From Raffaelea ambrosiae (taxonomy: Eukaryota; Ascomycota; Sordariomycetes; Ophiostomatales; Ophiostomataceae): 64,000 bases of DNA. The notes under the pieces are model-generated. The model ran no database searches and was not told where the DNA came from. It saw only the letters and a list, made by a program, of their open reading frames with translations. This document shows positions 42,468 to 53,144 of the stretch, one piece after another. Within the stretch, counting starts at the first letter, position 1; each line of letters starts with the position of its first letter. Made by a program: the position numbers and the translations under genes. Location: assembly GCA_002778195.1 (NCBI GenBank), contig PCDI01000002.1, forward strand, positions 434,001-498,000. The letters run 5' to 3'.

Positions 42468-45386
42468 CTAGAACTGGAGGCTCTCTATATCTGCTACGGT
42501 GCTCTTCTGCACTGCAGACCGTGGCTGGCACATTGTCTGGAAAAGCTGCTTCCCGTACTTTTTAAAGGCTTCCGTGAGTCCGCCCACAGCATTGAGCTGC
42601 TTCTCCATATTACTCAGCCGGAAATCGAAAATATGCCCACTGCAGCGCACCTGGCTTTTGTCCATGTCGACTTTGATCGGCTCTCCTGTCTGTGCCAGCT
42701 CGAACAACTTCTCGTCTCGAATCGTGATGCCGAGCAGCCCGATATTGGGCTGGTTCCGCGCATAGATAAAGGCAAACGACTTCGCAATGACACACTTGAC
42801 GCCCGCGCCCAGAAGGGCATTGACGGCCATTTCCCGCGACGAGCCACAGCCAAAGCCGACTCCGGCAACGATGATGTTGAGTCCGCTTCGTACCTGCTCC
42901 CGGAACTCGGGCATGAAAAATTCCATACAATGCTCGCCCAGCTCTTCGTTTGTTGTGCAGGAGGCCAGGAACTTGGAAGGCGCAATCTGACGTGGGCGTG
43001 TCAGTTTCCACATCGATGATCACGAAACAAACCACGTAGCCGCACTATCCACTTACAGCGTCTGTATCAACAAAATCCCCAAGACGCAGCGCGCGACCAC
43101 GGATGACTTCTCTCGAGTCACCTTTGCTCTGCTGTGACTCTGGCTGCTGGTCACTAGCAGACGTAGGCGATGGGGGTCGTGGTACTCTCGGACTGCCATC
43201 TTTGTCCGTCCCGAATGGCTCAGAGTAGTGCAGAGTTTCATCTGTGTTGCGCCCTGTATCTGAAAAAGGCTGGTAACCCAGGTACTCCTGGAGCTGACCC
43301 ATGTCGAGGGTATCCAAAAGAGGGCGTGGATCGGTAATCTTCATGGCAAACGATGACGCGGCCACTGTGGCAGCAGAGGCCAGATTGGCGATGGATCCTG
43401 GATATCGAATTAGTTAGTAATACCACCTTTTATTGAACCACCTTGACCAACCCGCACCTGGTCCCATCCGGTTTTCAAAGTTTCTGTTCTGGCTGGACAG
43501 CCAAGTCTCGCCAGCCGCGGCTTGGTCCACGCCCTGACCGACGCACATGCTGCAGCCGGGCACGCCGACTTTGAAGCCGGCCGATTTGTAAACATCAAGC
43601 AGGCCGAGGTCTTGTAGCTTGTGCCGGATCGGCTTGGACCCGGGCACCACGATCCGCCTCCCACTGGGCACGGGCGTCCAACCCTGGCGGAGTCCCGCCT
43701 CCAACACCATGGCCCCGATAATCAAGTCCTCTTCGGCCGTGGTGCAGGCGCCGATAAAAGTCCCGTCCAGCTGCGTCCCAGCCACCTCGCTGACCGGCAC
43801 GACATTGTCTGGCGACGGAAACACGGCGACAAAGGACTCCACATTGCCGAGGTCGATTTCCACAGTCTCAGCATACTCGGCGTCCTCGTCGGCCCTGAAA
43901 TACACTGCGCCCTCTCGGAACTTTCGCAGACGCCGTCGGCTGACAAAGTCGAGTGTTTGCTGGTCCGAGTCGAAGATGCCCGTCACGGCGCCGAACTCCT
44001 GGCGACACACAACGCACACATCAGCCAACACGTTGCCGCGTGCGTGTAGCATGCAATTGACAGACACGACTTGCAAGCACTTACCGTGCACATGTTGGCA
44101 ATGGCAAACCGCGCATCGCAGCTGAGGTGCGCCAGTCCTGGGCCCGTAAACTCGGCCACGCGATCGGCCACAATGGTGTTGCGCTTGAACCGACCCAGTA
44201 TATAGAGGATCGTGTCTTTGCCTCCGATGGCCTTGGGCGGCTGGCCAACGAGTCGAAAGCGGACGGTCTCGGGAACGGCAAACCAGCTCTGGCCGGTGAT
44301 GAGAGGGATGCAGACATCGGCCCCACCCATGCCGATGGACAGACAGGACACCGCTCCGGCCGAGCAGGAGTGGCTGTCTGCTCCGATACAGAGCATCCCT
44401 GGAAGTGCTCTGGATCGGACAAACTCGGTGTGCAGGATGGTGTACTGGCGGCATGGTCAGGGAGGTTCTGGAAAACGGGTTCTTCGAGAGCTTGCGTACG
44501 TACGTTGAAACCCTGAAAATCCAGCATCTTGAACTCGTCGCGGGCGCGCTCGCTTTTCTGCATCAATTTCTTCACTGCGGGCTTGTCGTACAGCTCAGGC
44601 TCGACGCGGTGGTCGCCGGCGAGCCAAAATCGGTCATTGCGGAAGATGCCTGGTCGGCCTACGCCGTCGTACACCTTTTCCATTCCCTGATCCACAGCGT
44701 CTCAACTTTCACGATTCCACTGACTGGCTGCACGTTCAAAACACCAAAGCAAATATACGTACCGCCCAGCTCAGCTCGCTGGCCAGGACCCAGTCAATGT
44801 CGACTTGGATGACATCGCCAGGCCGCACCCAGCCTTTGCGGCTGACATCGTGCATGGCCAGGATCTTCTCTGTCATGGTCATCCCTCTGCGGCCCGTAGG
44901 ACGGAACGACAAAGGTCTCGGTGCCACGCGGGCACGCTCAGCGCAGTTCATGGCCTCGATGTATGCGGCGAGAAGAAACAGGACGTTTGCTTCGTCGGCT
45001 GCAGAGAGTGCGGGCTCTGCAGCACTGCTTAGACCGTAGCCGCCAAAATCCGGTAGCATGGTCGCCTGTTGGATGGTTTCGCAAAGTGCATGGGCTAGGT
45101 TTACCTCGCCCGCATCGTTGAGAGCGGTGCTCACGTCTTGTAGGAAGCAAACCAGATTTCTCGAGGACGGCGTGTCCAGCCCCTCAACAGAGCTTCCATC
45201 GGTAAGCCCCTGATCAAAGCAGAAATCGCGGCCCTGAACGATAATGGCAATAGCCTTCGCCTCGGACGACGAGAAGGTCCCATATCTGTTTGGAAGGGTT
45301 AGCGGTATCGACTTGCTTTGTGAAGAAGACATCTTGTCGTATTTTGTTTGAATGCTACTTTCTTCTCCGTCGGATAACGTGTCCAT
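42468..45386 (-). CDS. fused aconitase/isopropylmalate-dehydratase-like hydro-lyase with novel N-terminus
   Basis: Six exons (45386 or 45332..44763, 44686..44504, 44444..44085, 43998..43458, 43397..43057, 42986..42468) encode 855 or 837 aa. The large-subunit core has GADSHSCSAGAVSCLSIGMGG, a first cluster cysteine in FIGACTTAEEDL and CxxC in PGCSMC. The swivel domain has GVGFGCGSSREMA. Large and small parts are fused as in fungal Leu1 and homoaconitase, but the sequence is far from either. A linker of about 50 residues rich in Ser/Pro/Gln separates them. The first 150 residues or so (including FCFDQGLTDGSSVEG and AALSAADEANVLFLLAAYIEA-like helices) match nothing I know. It should carry a 4Fe-4S cluster and reversibly dehydrate a hydroxy di- or tricarboxylate. 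It is divergent from an ICL/PEP-mutase-family gene. Confidence 0.85.
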
Positions 45387-45869
45387 TATATGCGAAACCA
45401 GAAATACATGAATAAGCTGGGGTAGACGAAAATAAAACAAATGCTCTTTCGACCCCGGATTTCAGAAGCGAAATGCTCCCATCGCCGTGCCCGCATAGGT
45501 CATCAGCTTGCATGTAAGACCGCATTGGGGGAGAAGAATACCGGGGACGGAGTGGCGAACTACGGGCCGGACGCGCTTAGAAGCGCGTTCGGGCCAAGTT
45601 GATCGGCACTGGAGCCCCTGCCCCTGCCGGACCGCATTTCTTTCGGCCTCCACGGATGCCAAAATAGAGAGCCCGACGCGTCAACAACACTTTACGAGCA
45701 AGACACCGGAACCGACTCGGCAATACAGAAAGCGGAATCACATCAGCTCATCCAGGACCCCGGGCAAATAGTTGCTAGCAAAGAGGAGGCATCCCTTGCT
45801 CTCTCCCACATGCAACCTGCCTCTTCGGTAATACGCTCGAGTCTTGACTTCAAGAAACAAATTTTTACC
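45387..45869. other. divergent promoter, aconitase-like / lyase pair
   Basis: This region of about 480 bp is shared by the aconitase-like gene and the lyase gene. A palindromic-looking GCGCTTAGAAGCGC occurs near 45579-45592. No open frame is convincing. The two genes probably share regulatory sites here. Confidence 0.5.
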
Positions 45870-46906
45870 ATGTAAGATGCGCGATACCTGGTTTCCCGTC
45901 CACCGAGATAGATTGCCTGACAACCAATAGGGCTGCCAAAGACACATCCACCAAACACGGGCTCAATGCCGACAACTCCCACCTTCCGCCGGTACACGCT
46001 GCGACAAAGCTGCGCTCGATGCTGAAAAACGCCGACAATCTTCCACTGGTCTGTCCGGGGGTCTATGACGGACTGACAGCACGCCTTGCCCTGGCTGCGG
46101 GTTTCCAGGGGCTCTACATGACCGGGGCAGGCACGTCGGTCAGCCGCACCGGGATGGCTGATCTGGGCATTGCCACCATGACTGAGATGGCCGAGACGGC
46201 AGCCACAATTGCGCCGCTCGACCCCGGCGTGCCCGTCATTGCCGACGCTGACACCGGCTACGGCAGCACGCTCAACGTGGCACGCACGGTCCGGGAGTAC
46301 ATCCGGGCGGGCCTGGCGGGCTTCCACCTGGAAGACCAGGTAGTGAACAAGCAGTGCGGCCATCTGGCGGGGAAAAAACTGGTGAGCACAGACGAATATG
46401 TCAGCCGCATCCGAGCCGCCGTCCGGACGCGGGAGCAGCTCGGCTCCGACATTGTCATCATTGCGCGAACCGACGCGCTGGCCGTGACGGGCTTCGACGA
46501 CGCGGTCGTGCGGCTCAAGGCGGCCATTGCCGCCGGTGCGGACGTCGCGTTTCTCGAGGCCATCCGCACCAAGGAGGAGGCCAGGAAGGTGTGCGCCATC
46601 TTCCAGGCCATGGGTGTGCCGGTCATGTACGGCATGGTGCAGGGGTCGCACGCACCCCGGATCAGTGTCTGCGAGGCCAAGGAGATTGGTTTCAGCATTG
46701 TCGTCTACGCGTCTCTGTGTCTCAGCCCGGTCGTCCTCGGCGTGCAAGAGGCGCTCAAGACGCTCAAAGAACAGGGAGATTGTGACCACGAGAGGGTGGT
46801 GAAACCATCGTACATATTTGAAGTGTGCGGGCTGAACGAGCTCCGGGGGTTTGATGCCCAGATCCAGTCCGAAGTCGAGGAGGTGATGAGACGGGGGGTT
46901 CCATAG
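45870..46906 (+). CDS. isocitrate lyase/PEP mutase superfamily lyase (2,3-dimethylmalate lyase / oxaloacetase-like)
   Basis: The proposed model is exon 1 45870..45871 (the AT of the start codon) and exon 2 45931..46906, 325 aa. The 59-nt intron (45872-45930) has GTAAGA, CTGAC and TAG, and splicing creates ACCATGG. The unspliced alternative starts at an internal ATG, 46019, and lacks 30 residues that continue the family N-terminus (AATKLRSMLKN). Motifs: PGVYDGLTARLA, DADTGYG (Mg2+ site), HLEDQVVNKQCGH with the catalytic Cys of lyases, and IIARTDA. Cys in KQCGH points to C-C bond cleavage rather than PEP mutase chemistry. It would split a 2-substituted malate-like acid into pyruvate, glyoxylate or oxalate plus a carboxylate. 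It is divergent from the aconitase-like gene. Confidence 0.85.
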
Positions 46907-47238
46907 AATGCATCGGTAGTCTTCCAATAGAATGGCCGCACAAGGCGCACGTTTGGCTAGACAGGTCGCTTTTGCACAAGTGCAAGACCACAGAAGATGG
47001 TATGCAGCGTAGTTGAAGATATTGTAGTCAAGCCCCTGTCAAGTAACTAATAAACCTACCCAAATCCCGTGACAATAGACGCTCGCAGGGCGAGTTACAG
47101 CGGCCGGACCCCACTCTAGTGCCCCGCGCAACCAGACTGGCGTGTCTTACTAACTACCAAACAGAACGCGACGACACATGCTTCCAATGCAAAGTTCACC
47201 ACCACCACCTTTGGTCAACGCCCTTCAATCGACCAAGC
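46907..47238. other. intergenic before Zn2Cys6 gene
   Basis: This 332-bp stretch is the promoter of the regulator gene. An open frame extends upstream of 47239 but has no conserved-looking content. Confidence 0.45.
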
Positions 47239-49382
47239 ATGATGTCTAGGCAACCTGACACTGCCACAGAAGCGACCAAAAAGAAGCGGTCTAGCATAGC
47301 ATGCAAAAGATGCCGCCAGTCAAAGGTACGATGCGGCATGTCCAAGCCGCCATGCGCCCGATGTCGCGAGAAGGGGCTCCCTTGTCATTTCGACCCAGAC
47401 TACCACCGCGTGAGGAACACGGACAGACTCGCGGAACTCGAATCGAAGCTCAGGACAATCGCCGAAGGCCGCGGGATGACCACGGCTCCTCTGGATACAC
47501 AGGGGCCTCCCGGAGACGCTGCTTCTGCGGTCATGGATCCCACCGACCACGACGACACGGCCATGGACGTCCGGCCGGCAACCACATCCACCAGCAGTGA
47601 TGTACGGATGGAGTCGGTCCATTTAGGCTCCCCATTGGCAACCCCTACGTCGCCACAGGTGTTCTCCATTGGCACGGTCCAGCTGTCCCTCGGTCAGGCT
47701 CGAGAGCTCTTTGCCATGTGAGTCCGGGTCTTTTGAACCCAGCAGCTATTAGGCAACAGGTCTCTGACGATCATCCTCTTGTGAGCCAGATACTTTGCCA
47801 AGTGCCATCACATCTTGCCATTCCTGGAAAGCACGAGAATGCCCGAGGAGTACTATGACCTCTCGCGTGTTCTCTTCTGGTTCATCGTGGCAGTCGCTTC
47901 CCGGCAGTACCGGGCTGATCTTACCCTCTTGACGAAGCTTTCGCCGTTCCTCGCTGAATTGCTGTGGAAGGTGGTCGTTCCCAATCCCACATCGCTTCCC
48001 CATATCCAGACGCTGCTGCTCATGACTTGTTGGCCACTGCCCGACCTGCACCTGTGGACGGACAAGACACACGTGCTCAACTGCATCGCCATGACTGCTG
48101 CCATGCGCATGGGCCTTCATCGTCCCGGCCGAGAGGCTGAGTACACCAAGTTGCGGATCCATGTCACCGAGGCCGCCATGTTGGAGCGGACGAAAACATG
48201 GATCGCCGCCGTGGCCGAGTCTCAGAGGTAGTTACCATGTGTATACCTTGTCGCGCTGGTCCCCTTGCCGTCTCCACTAACTCGCCTAGACTTTCCACAG
48301 ACCTGGGCCATACGCCGTTGGCGTACATGAACGATTATACTGTCCACCAGGCCTGCCGTAAAAACGCCACCTTGGGCATACCGGCAGAACTGAGAGTCTA
48401 CCTGCAGATCCAGAGGTGCTGCCATCAGTGTCTGTACATGCTGTCGTCCAACTACGACAACCCACTCGGCCTGCCCCAAGAGGGGGGTGACCTGCCTTAC
48501 ACCGTCGGCCGCATTGAACAGAGCCTGGCGGCTCTCCAGGCTTCCATTGAGCCCCAGCTGTCCTACATCAACACCCTGCGTCTCCTGTACGTCAAGCTGG
48601 TTTGCCAATGTACCTATTTCTTATACGACAACATGACGGCGCAGCGCATGACTGGCGTGCTGGATGCCTACTCTACCGCGTCTGAGCTTCTCACCGTTCT
48701 CGTCTCCCACCCGGACGCACAGGACGTGCTCCCCTACGCCCCCCACTCGACCTGTTTCTTCGTCTTCCTGGCCGCCATGGTGGTCTTCCGCGTCGTCCAT
48801 TCGTCCTATGCGGAGTCTGCCGTGGGATCTGGCGCTGGCGCTGGCGCCATGCATGATCGCCGGGCTGCGTATGTGCTCTACTCGGCCGCCGGTCTGTCCC
48901 TTTGTCATATCTCGGCCCAATACAAGGAGAAAGATTTTGCCGCCCGCATGTCCGAGACCATGATGGACCTGTGGCGCTGGGCCGACGAAGACGACGAGCT
49001 TTCCACCAAGCCCCCTCGTCTTCTCGTCAAGAGCCGATATGGCTACAGCGTCTTTTACGACTCCCTTCTGATTTGGAGGCGGTACCGCGTCAGACACCAC
49101 CCTGAGCTGAGAGGACTGCAGACGGGGGAAAATATGCCGGAGTCTCGGTCAGATAATCTGCCGGGTGTTCCGCCAGATGCGCAGCAGGACGACCCACCGC
49201 AGGCGCCATCGCCAACGGCACCCAACAATCTGGCACTGGACCATACTCAGTCCATCGACCCCAGCAACATGTATCCATACGACAGCATCTCGGGCGGGAA
49301 CGCAGCCGGCCCAGTTGAGGACTGGTGCCTTTCCATGATGGCACCCATGGCCGACACCGGGTATCTTGATGTGTTTGAATGA
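47239..49382 (+). CDS. Zn2Cys6 transcription factor next to the lyase gene
   Basis: Exons 47239..47717, 47790..48227 and 48290..49382 encode 669 aa. The zinc cluster is C22-x2-C25-x6-C32-x6-C39-x2-C42-x6-C49 (ACKRCRQSKVRCGMSKPPCARC), preceded by a basic KKKR. The linker is Thr/Ser/Pro-rich. The fungal_trans middle homology region follows (YFAKCHHILPFLES, MTCWPLPDLHLWTDKTHVLNCIAMTAAMRMGLHRPG). The third exon starts at LSTDLGHTP after a CTAACTCGCCTAG acceptor; another AG 11 nt further on (48300) would break the frame. Two ATGs in tandem (47239 and 47242) are equivalent starts. Being directly downstream of the lyase gene on the same strand, it is the likely pathway-specific regulator (inference). 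Confidence 0.87.
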
Positions 49383-50132
49383 AATTGAGATGTAGTTATG
49401 TTTCCGTAGCATGTTGTGTGGTTACTACTCGTGCTTGAGAGTCCGCCAAGTATCTCGCCCACGATGCGAAGTCTGTGGACTTGAGACATTGCGGCGGAAT
49501 GTACGACGGGTCTTGCGACTGCCGGCCTCACCTTCTTCTTTGCGGTAGAGTTCCATCCCGTGGACATCCAATGGCGGGGCAACGATGCCGATTCGGGGTG
49601 CGAAACCACGGCCTGCGTGTGCAGACACTGATAGAGAGTACTTCGCATTGGTCACTATAACGAATTGGTGCGGGTGAAGTGGAGTATTCATGCATGACCG
49701 AGTTGGACGGAAGTAAAGACGGAAGATGTCGCCGTCAGGCCACTACTTGCCCGAGTTAGGAGCTCCGCCATCGGCTTACTCCGTTCGATAGGAGTCTAAT
49801 TTTGTATGACGGTACCGGTCGGGCAGGATTTGTAGGTAGGCCGGCACCACTCCAGGCACCTGCAGACAACCGCACGATATCCACCGAGTCTAGGCGTCTG
49901 ACGGGTTCCATTATGGTATTTAAGGTACAGGGTAACTAATTCTGCGGAGGTCCTCGCGGAAAGCAATACCTGGAAGGCAATTCGCTGCAACAAAGGCGGC
50001 TTTTTCAAAATATCTCGATTGCATTCCACGCAAGCATGGTTTCCTACCCTGCGTTCGACATATATATGACCCAACCTCCTCCCATATTCCATTGATTTCA
50101 CACGCAACCGCCATTGCCCATTGCTGCCCAAT
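49383..50132. other. intergenic, promoter of DHA1 transporter
   Basis: This 750-bp stretch has no gene-like frame. The 5' half is moderately GC-rich and the 3' half, towards 50100, contains TATATATGA, a possible TATA element about 65 bp before the ATG. Confidence 0.5.
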
Positions 50133-52107
50133 ATGAAGTCCTCAGCCATCGAGGCCACTCGTCCTCTTTCACCCCCTTCGGAAGTCAGTCTGAATAGTCA
50201 GGCCCTACCCGATGGACGTGTTCTTCTCACTTTCGACAGAATTGATCCAAAGAGCCCGTACAACTGGTCAAATGTGAGCAGCAGAATGGTGGATGCAGGC
50301 AACCAGCATCCCAGCGGCATCCTTGTAGACGCAAAAGAATCTCGGTCCCTTTTTTGAAGGACAAGCATGGCTAACTCGTCTCGTTCTGCCCTTTTCTCAA
50401 CCACAAGGCCAAGAAGGGGTTCGTCGTTTTCACGGCTATCGTGACGTCAACCAACAGCACAATGTGTACCGCCCTTCCCTCGAATATCACCGCAGAACTC
50501 CAGGAGGACTTCGGCTTCCCCTCTGGACCTCAAAGCATTCTGCCAGTATCGCTTTCCCTGGTTGGGTTCGTCTTTGGGCCTATGCTGTTCTCCCCCCTGA
50601 GCGAGCAATACGGACGGAGGCCCGTCATGGTCTTCATTTTTCTTCTCTTTACTGTCTTCACCGTCGCCTGTGCGCTGGCCCCAACCTGGTGGTCCTTCTT
50701 GCTCTTCCGCCTCCTGGCCGGCATCACGGCGGCGCCTCCGCTCAGCGTAGTGGGGGGTTGTTTCGCTGACATATTCTACGACCACGGGACCCGCGGAAAA
50801 ATGACGATGCTATGGTCCGCGGCCATCATTCTGGGACCACTGTCTGCGCCCGTGTTGTCGGGATTCATCAAGGTCCACGGGTGGAGATGGACGTTCTGGC
50901 AAGCCTCTCCCCGTCTGTGTTTCTGCTGTGGCCCTTGCGCTTTCTAACCTCGGTTTGCCATACCATAGGGTTGCGTCCATGATTGCAGGGCTGTCATGTT
51001 TGCCGACGCTGCTTTTTCCTGAAAGCTTAGCATCCAAGCTGTTGAGTAAACAGGCTGACAGGCTCAACAAGGGGGAAAAAACATCCAAATATATCTCGCC
51101 GGGAGATCTCAATAAGAGGACCGCGTTACAGCTGTTGGTCAGTAGATCGTGGGCGAAAGTCCAGTAAATCTTGAGATTTGGCTAGCGGTGTGAGCTCTAA
51201 TTAACGGCGTGCAGGGAACAACTTTGTCTAGACCACTGCATCTCCTCTTCACCGAGCCCATTCTTGCACTTACTTGCATCTACATGGCATTTATATATGC
51301 CGTTTTTTACCTGTCAGATACCACCGTGCACAATTTGTTCCATTTCATAGCACGGACACAAGTCGGGGGGCGATATGCATACTAACCCAGATAGCAGGCT
51401 TCTCGAAGTATTTCCAGCTATTTTCCAAGGCATTTACGGCCAGAGTCCAGGCATCAGCGGTGTAATGTTTCTCATGAGTATGTTCCCGTCACGTCCCATT
51501 CAAGGCAAACAATCCACTGACCGGGAAACTTCCGTCGAAAACAGTCTCAGCGGGGACCTTTCTTGCCTGTCTCTTCTACCTCTGGTTTGACAAGTACACG
51601 ATACGTCTGAGCAAGAAGTATCCATCGAGACGACAAGAGTGCCGTCGCCTGCCCATTGCCTGTGTGGGAGGGCCCGCCTTTGTCGGCTCCCTTTTCTGGA
51701 TGGGCTGGACCGCGCGCACCCAGGTGCATTGGATCGTGCCTTTGCTTTCCACCATTCCATACGGGTTTGCCTACCAAATGGTGTTCATGGCCATGTTCAA
51801 CTACATTACAGACAGCTATGGGATCTACGCCTCGTCGGCCCTCGCGGCTTGCAGCACGACGAGAAGTATCGGCGGTGCCATCATCCCACTATGGGCGAAC
51901 CGCGCAATCCATTCGCTAGGAATCCCGTGGCTGTGCACGCTGCTGGCACTGGTTAGTGCCGTTCTAGGAATCGTCCCCTTTGCCTTTGTCGTATTTGGAG
52001 AGAAGATCCGAAAAAGGAGCAAATTCAGCTCCGATGCCAGCAAACTAATGTCGCAAGATGAAGCCAAGGTTTCATATGTGATTCGCAATGACCAGGGGGT
52101 CGTGTGA
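50133..52107 (+). CDS. MFS drug:H+ antiporter (DHA1) family transporter
   Basis: Six exons (50133..50273, 50408..50898, 50969..51137, 51215..51312, 51398..51477, 51545..52107) encode 513 aa. PYNWSNAKKGFVVFTAIVTS, EQYGRRPVMVF, LLAGITAAPPLSVVGGCFADIF, RGKMTMLWSAAIILGPLSAPVLSGF and LLFPESLASKLL identify a fungal DHA1/multidrug-type antiporter. Intron 2 (50899-50968) begins GCAAGC and ends ATAG: the GC donor is needed to join TFW to VASMIAGLSCLPTLL. The protein would export a metabolite or drug from the cell. It follows the Zn2Cys6 gene on the same strand and may remove a toxic substrate or intermediate of the hydro-lyase/lyase pathway (inference). Confidence 0.87.
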
Positions 52108-53144
52108 CAAAACCCTTATGTGCTTGGGATGGAGGGTATAAGAAAGCTGGGCCGAAGGACATAGCCCGCCTGCGACAAGAGCCAGAGTACTAATGAGGAG
52201 AAGCAGAGTGCTCGGCTTCAATACAATCGACAAGAATAGTCGTTATGGACTCACCATTAGATTTGTCAAGAAGACGGGGTGGGCATCCTAGGTTAGCTGC
52301 AGCTGGATAATAAAATATGCCTAGAGCCTCAAGGCTGAATCTGACAATTATCTTCCACCCTCGAATATTTCCCGCTCTTCCCAATTTTCGGGTTCCAAAG
52401 TTTTCACGACCACCTACTGACCAGGGAAATGCGCCTGTTGAGCATAAGAACGACCAAGGCTGCGGGTGGCTTTCCCGAGACTGACACGCTGAGATATGCC
52501 ATCTTGGCCCACACATGGGGAAAGGATGAAGTCACGCATCAAGAAATGCAGGGGGTGATGCGCAACACAAGCAGACAAACAGCCTCGGACGTATTGGCTA
52601 TTGCGTCTGGCACCAGTGGCCTAATACGGCCATCTATCTTGCGACCAACGTCAGTAGTACACGGGAGGCGGGGAGATCGGAGAAGGCTTTTTCTTGCGAC
52701 ACCTCCGTATCTCAGAAGCCTCTATTAGCACCCCAGGGTTCGGCGATCAGACTGAGGTCACCGTGTTCCCATTCGACTATTTGCAGGTCTGGCAATATAG
52801 CGAGAGGGTGGAGGCATTACCACTACCGATTTTCCTACAAGGGGGGGCCAATCTCATCACCTTCCCGACTTTGTCGACGAGGCGGGTCACGGCTTACAGC
52901 TTGCATGGCCTGCTCGAGCGGTAGTACTCTTTAGGGTGGGAAAGCCTGCTCGTTTACTTAAAGTAGTACTTGGTGTCGAGCAATATGCCGAATGACAATT
53001 TTATACCAGAAATTCAGAGCCTCTGGCCCGAAAGCCCCCAGGGTGTTATTGTCTCCCCGTGGAACTGCTAGTTATAGCGTCTTTCTCTGTGGGTGCAGGG
53101 AAACATGAAAATCTACTCTTTCGTACCCTCCAACCTGTCACTTC
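52108..53144. other. convergent intergenic containing a HET-domain relic
   Basis: This stretch of about 1 kb lies between the DHA1 gene and the luciferase-like gene. It holds the HET remnant described separately and otherwise no gene. Confidence 0.5.
52429..52728 (+). pseudogene. N-terminal fragment of a HET-domain gene
   Basis: The frame begins MRLLSIRTTKAAGGFPETD and continues RYAILAHTWGKDEVTHQEM, which matches the start of HET (heterokaryon incompatibility) domain proteins (usually PYAILSHTWG..EVTFQDL). About 35 residues later the similarity ends, and the WIDTCCIDK block is absent. The following frames to about 52920 show no further HET motif. A full HET domain is about 150 residues within proteins of 500 or more, so this is a truncated relic. 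Confidence 0.65.

Noticed and set aside
42468..45386. Standard Leu1 isopropylmalate isomerase
   Set aside because: The domain order fits, but the motif sequences (GADSHSCSAGAVS, GACTTAEEDL, PGCSMC) and N-terminus differ strongly from Leu1, which is highly conserved in fungi.
45743..46927. Minus-strand open frame (394 aa) opposite the ICL-family lyase
   Set aside because: The plus strand carries the DADTGYG and KQCGH motifs; the antisense frame is composition-driven.
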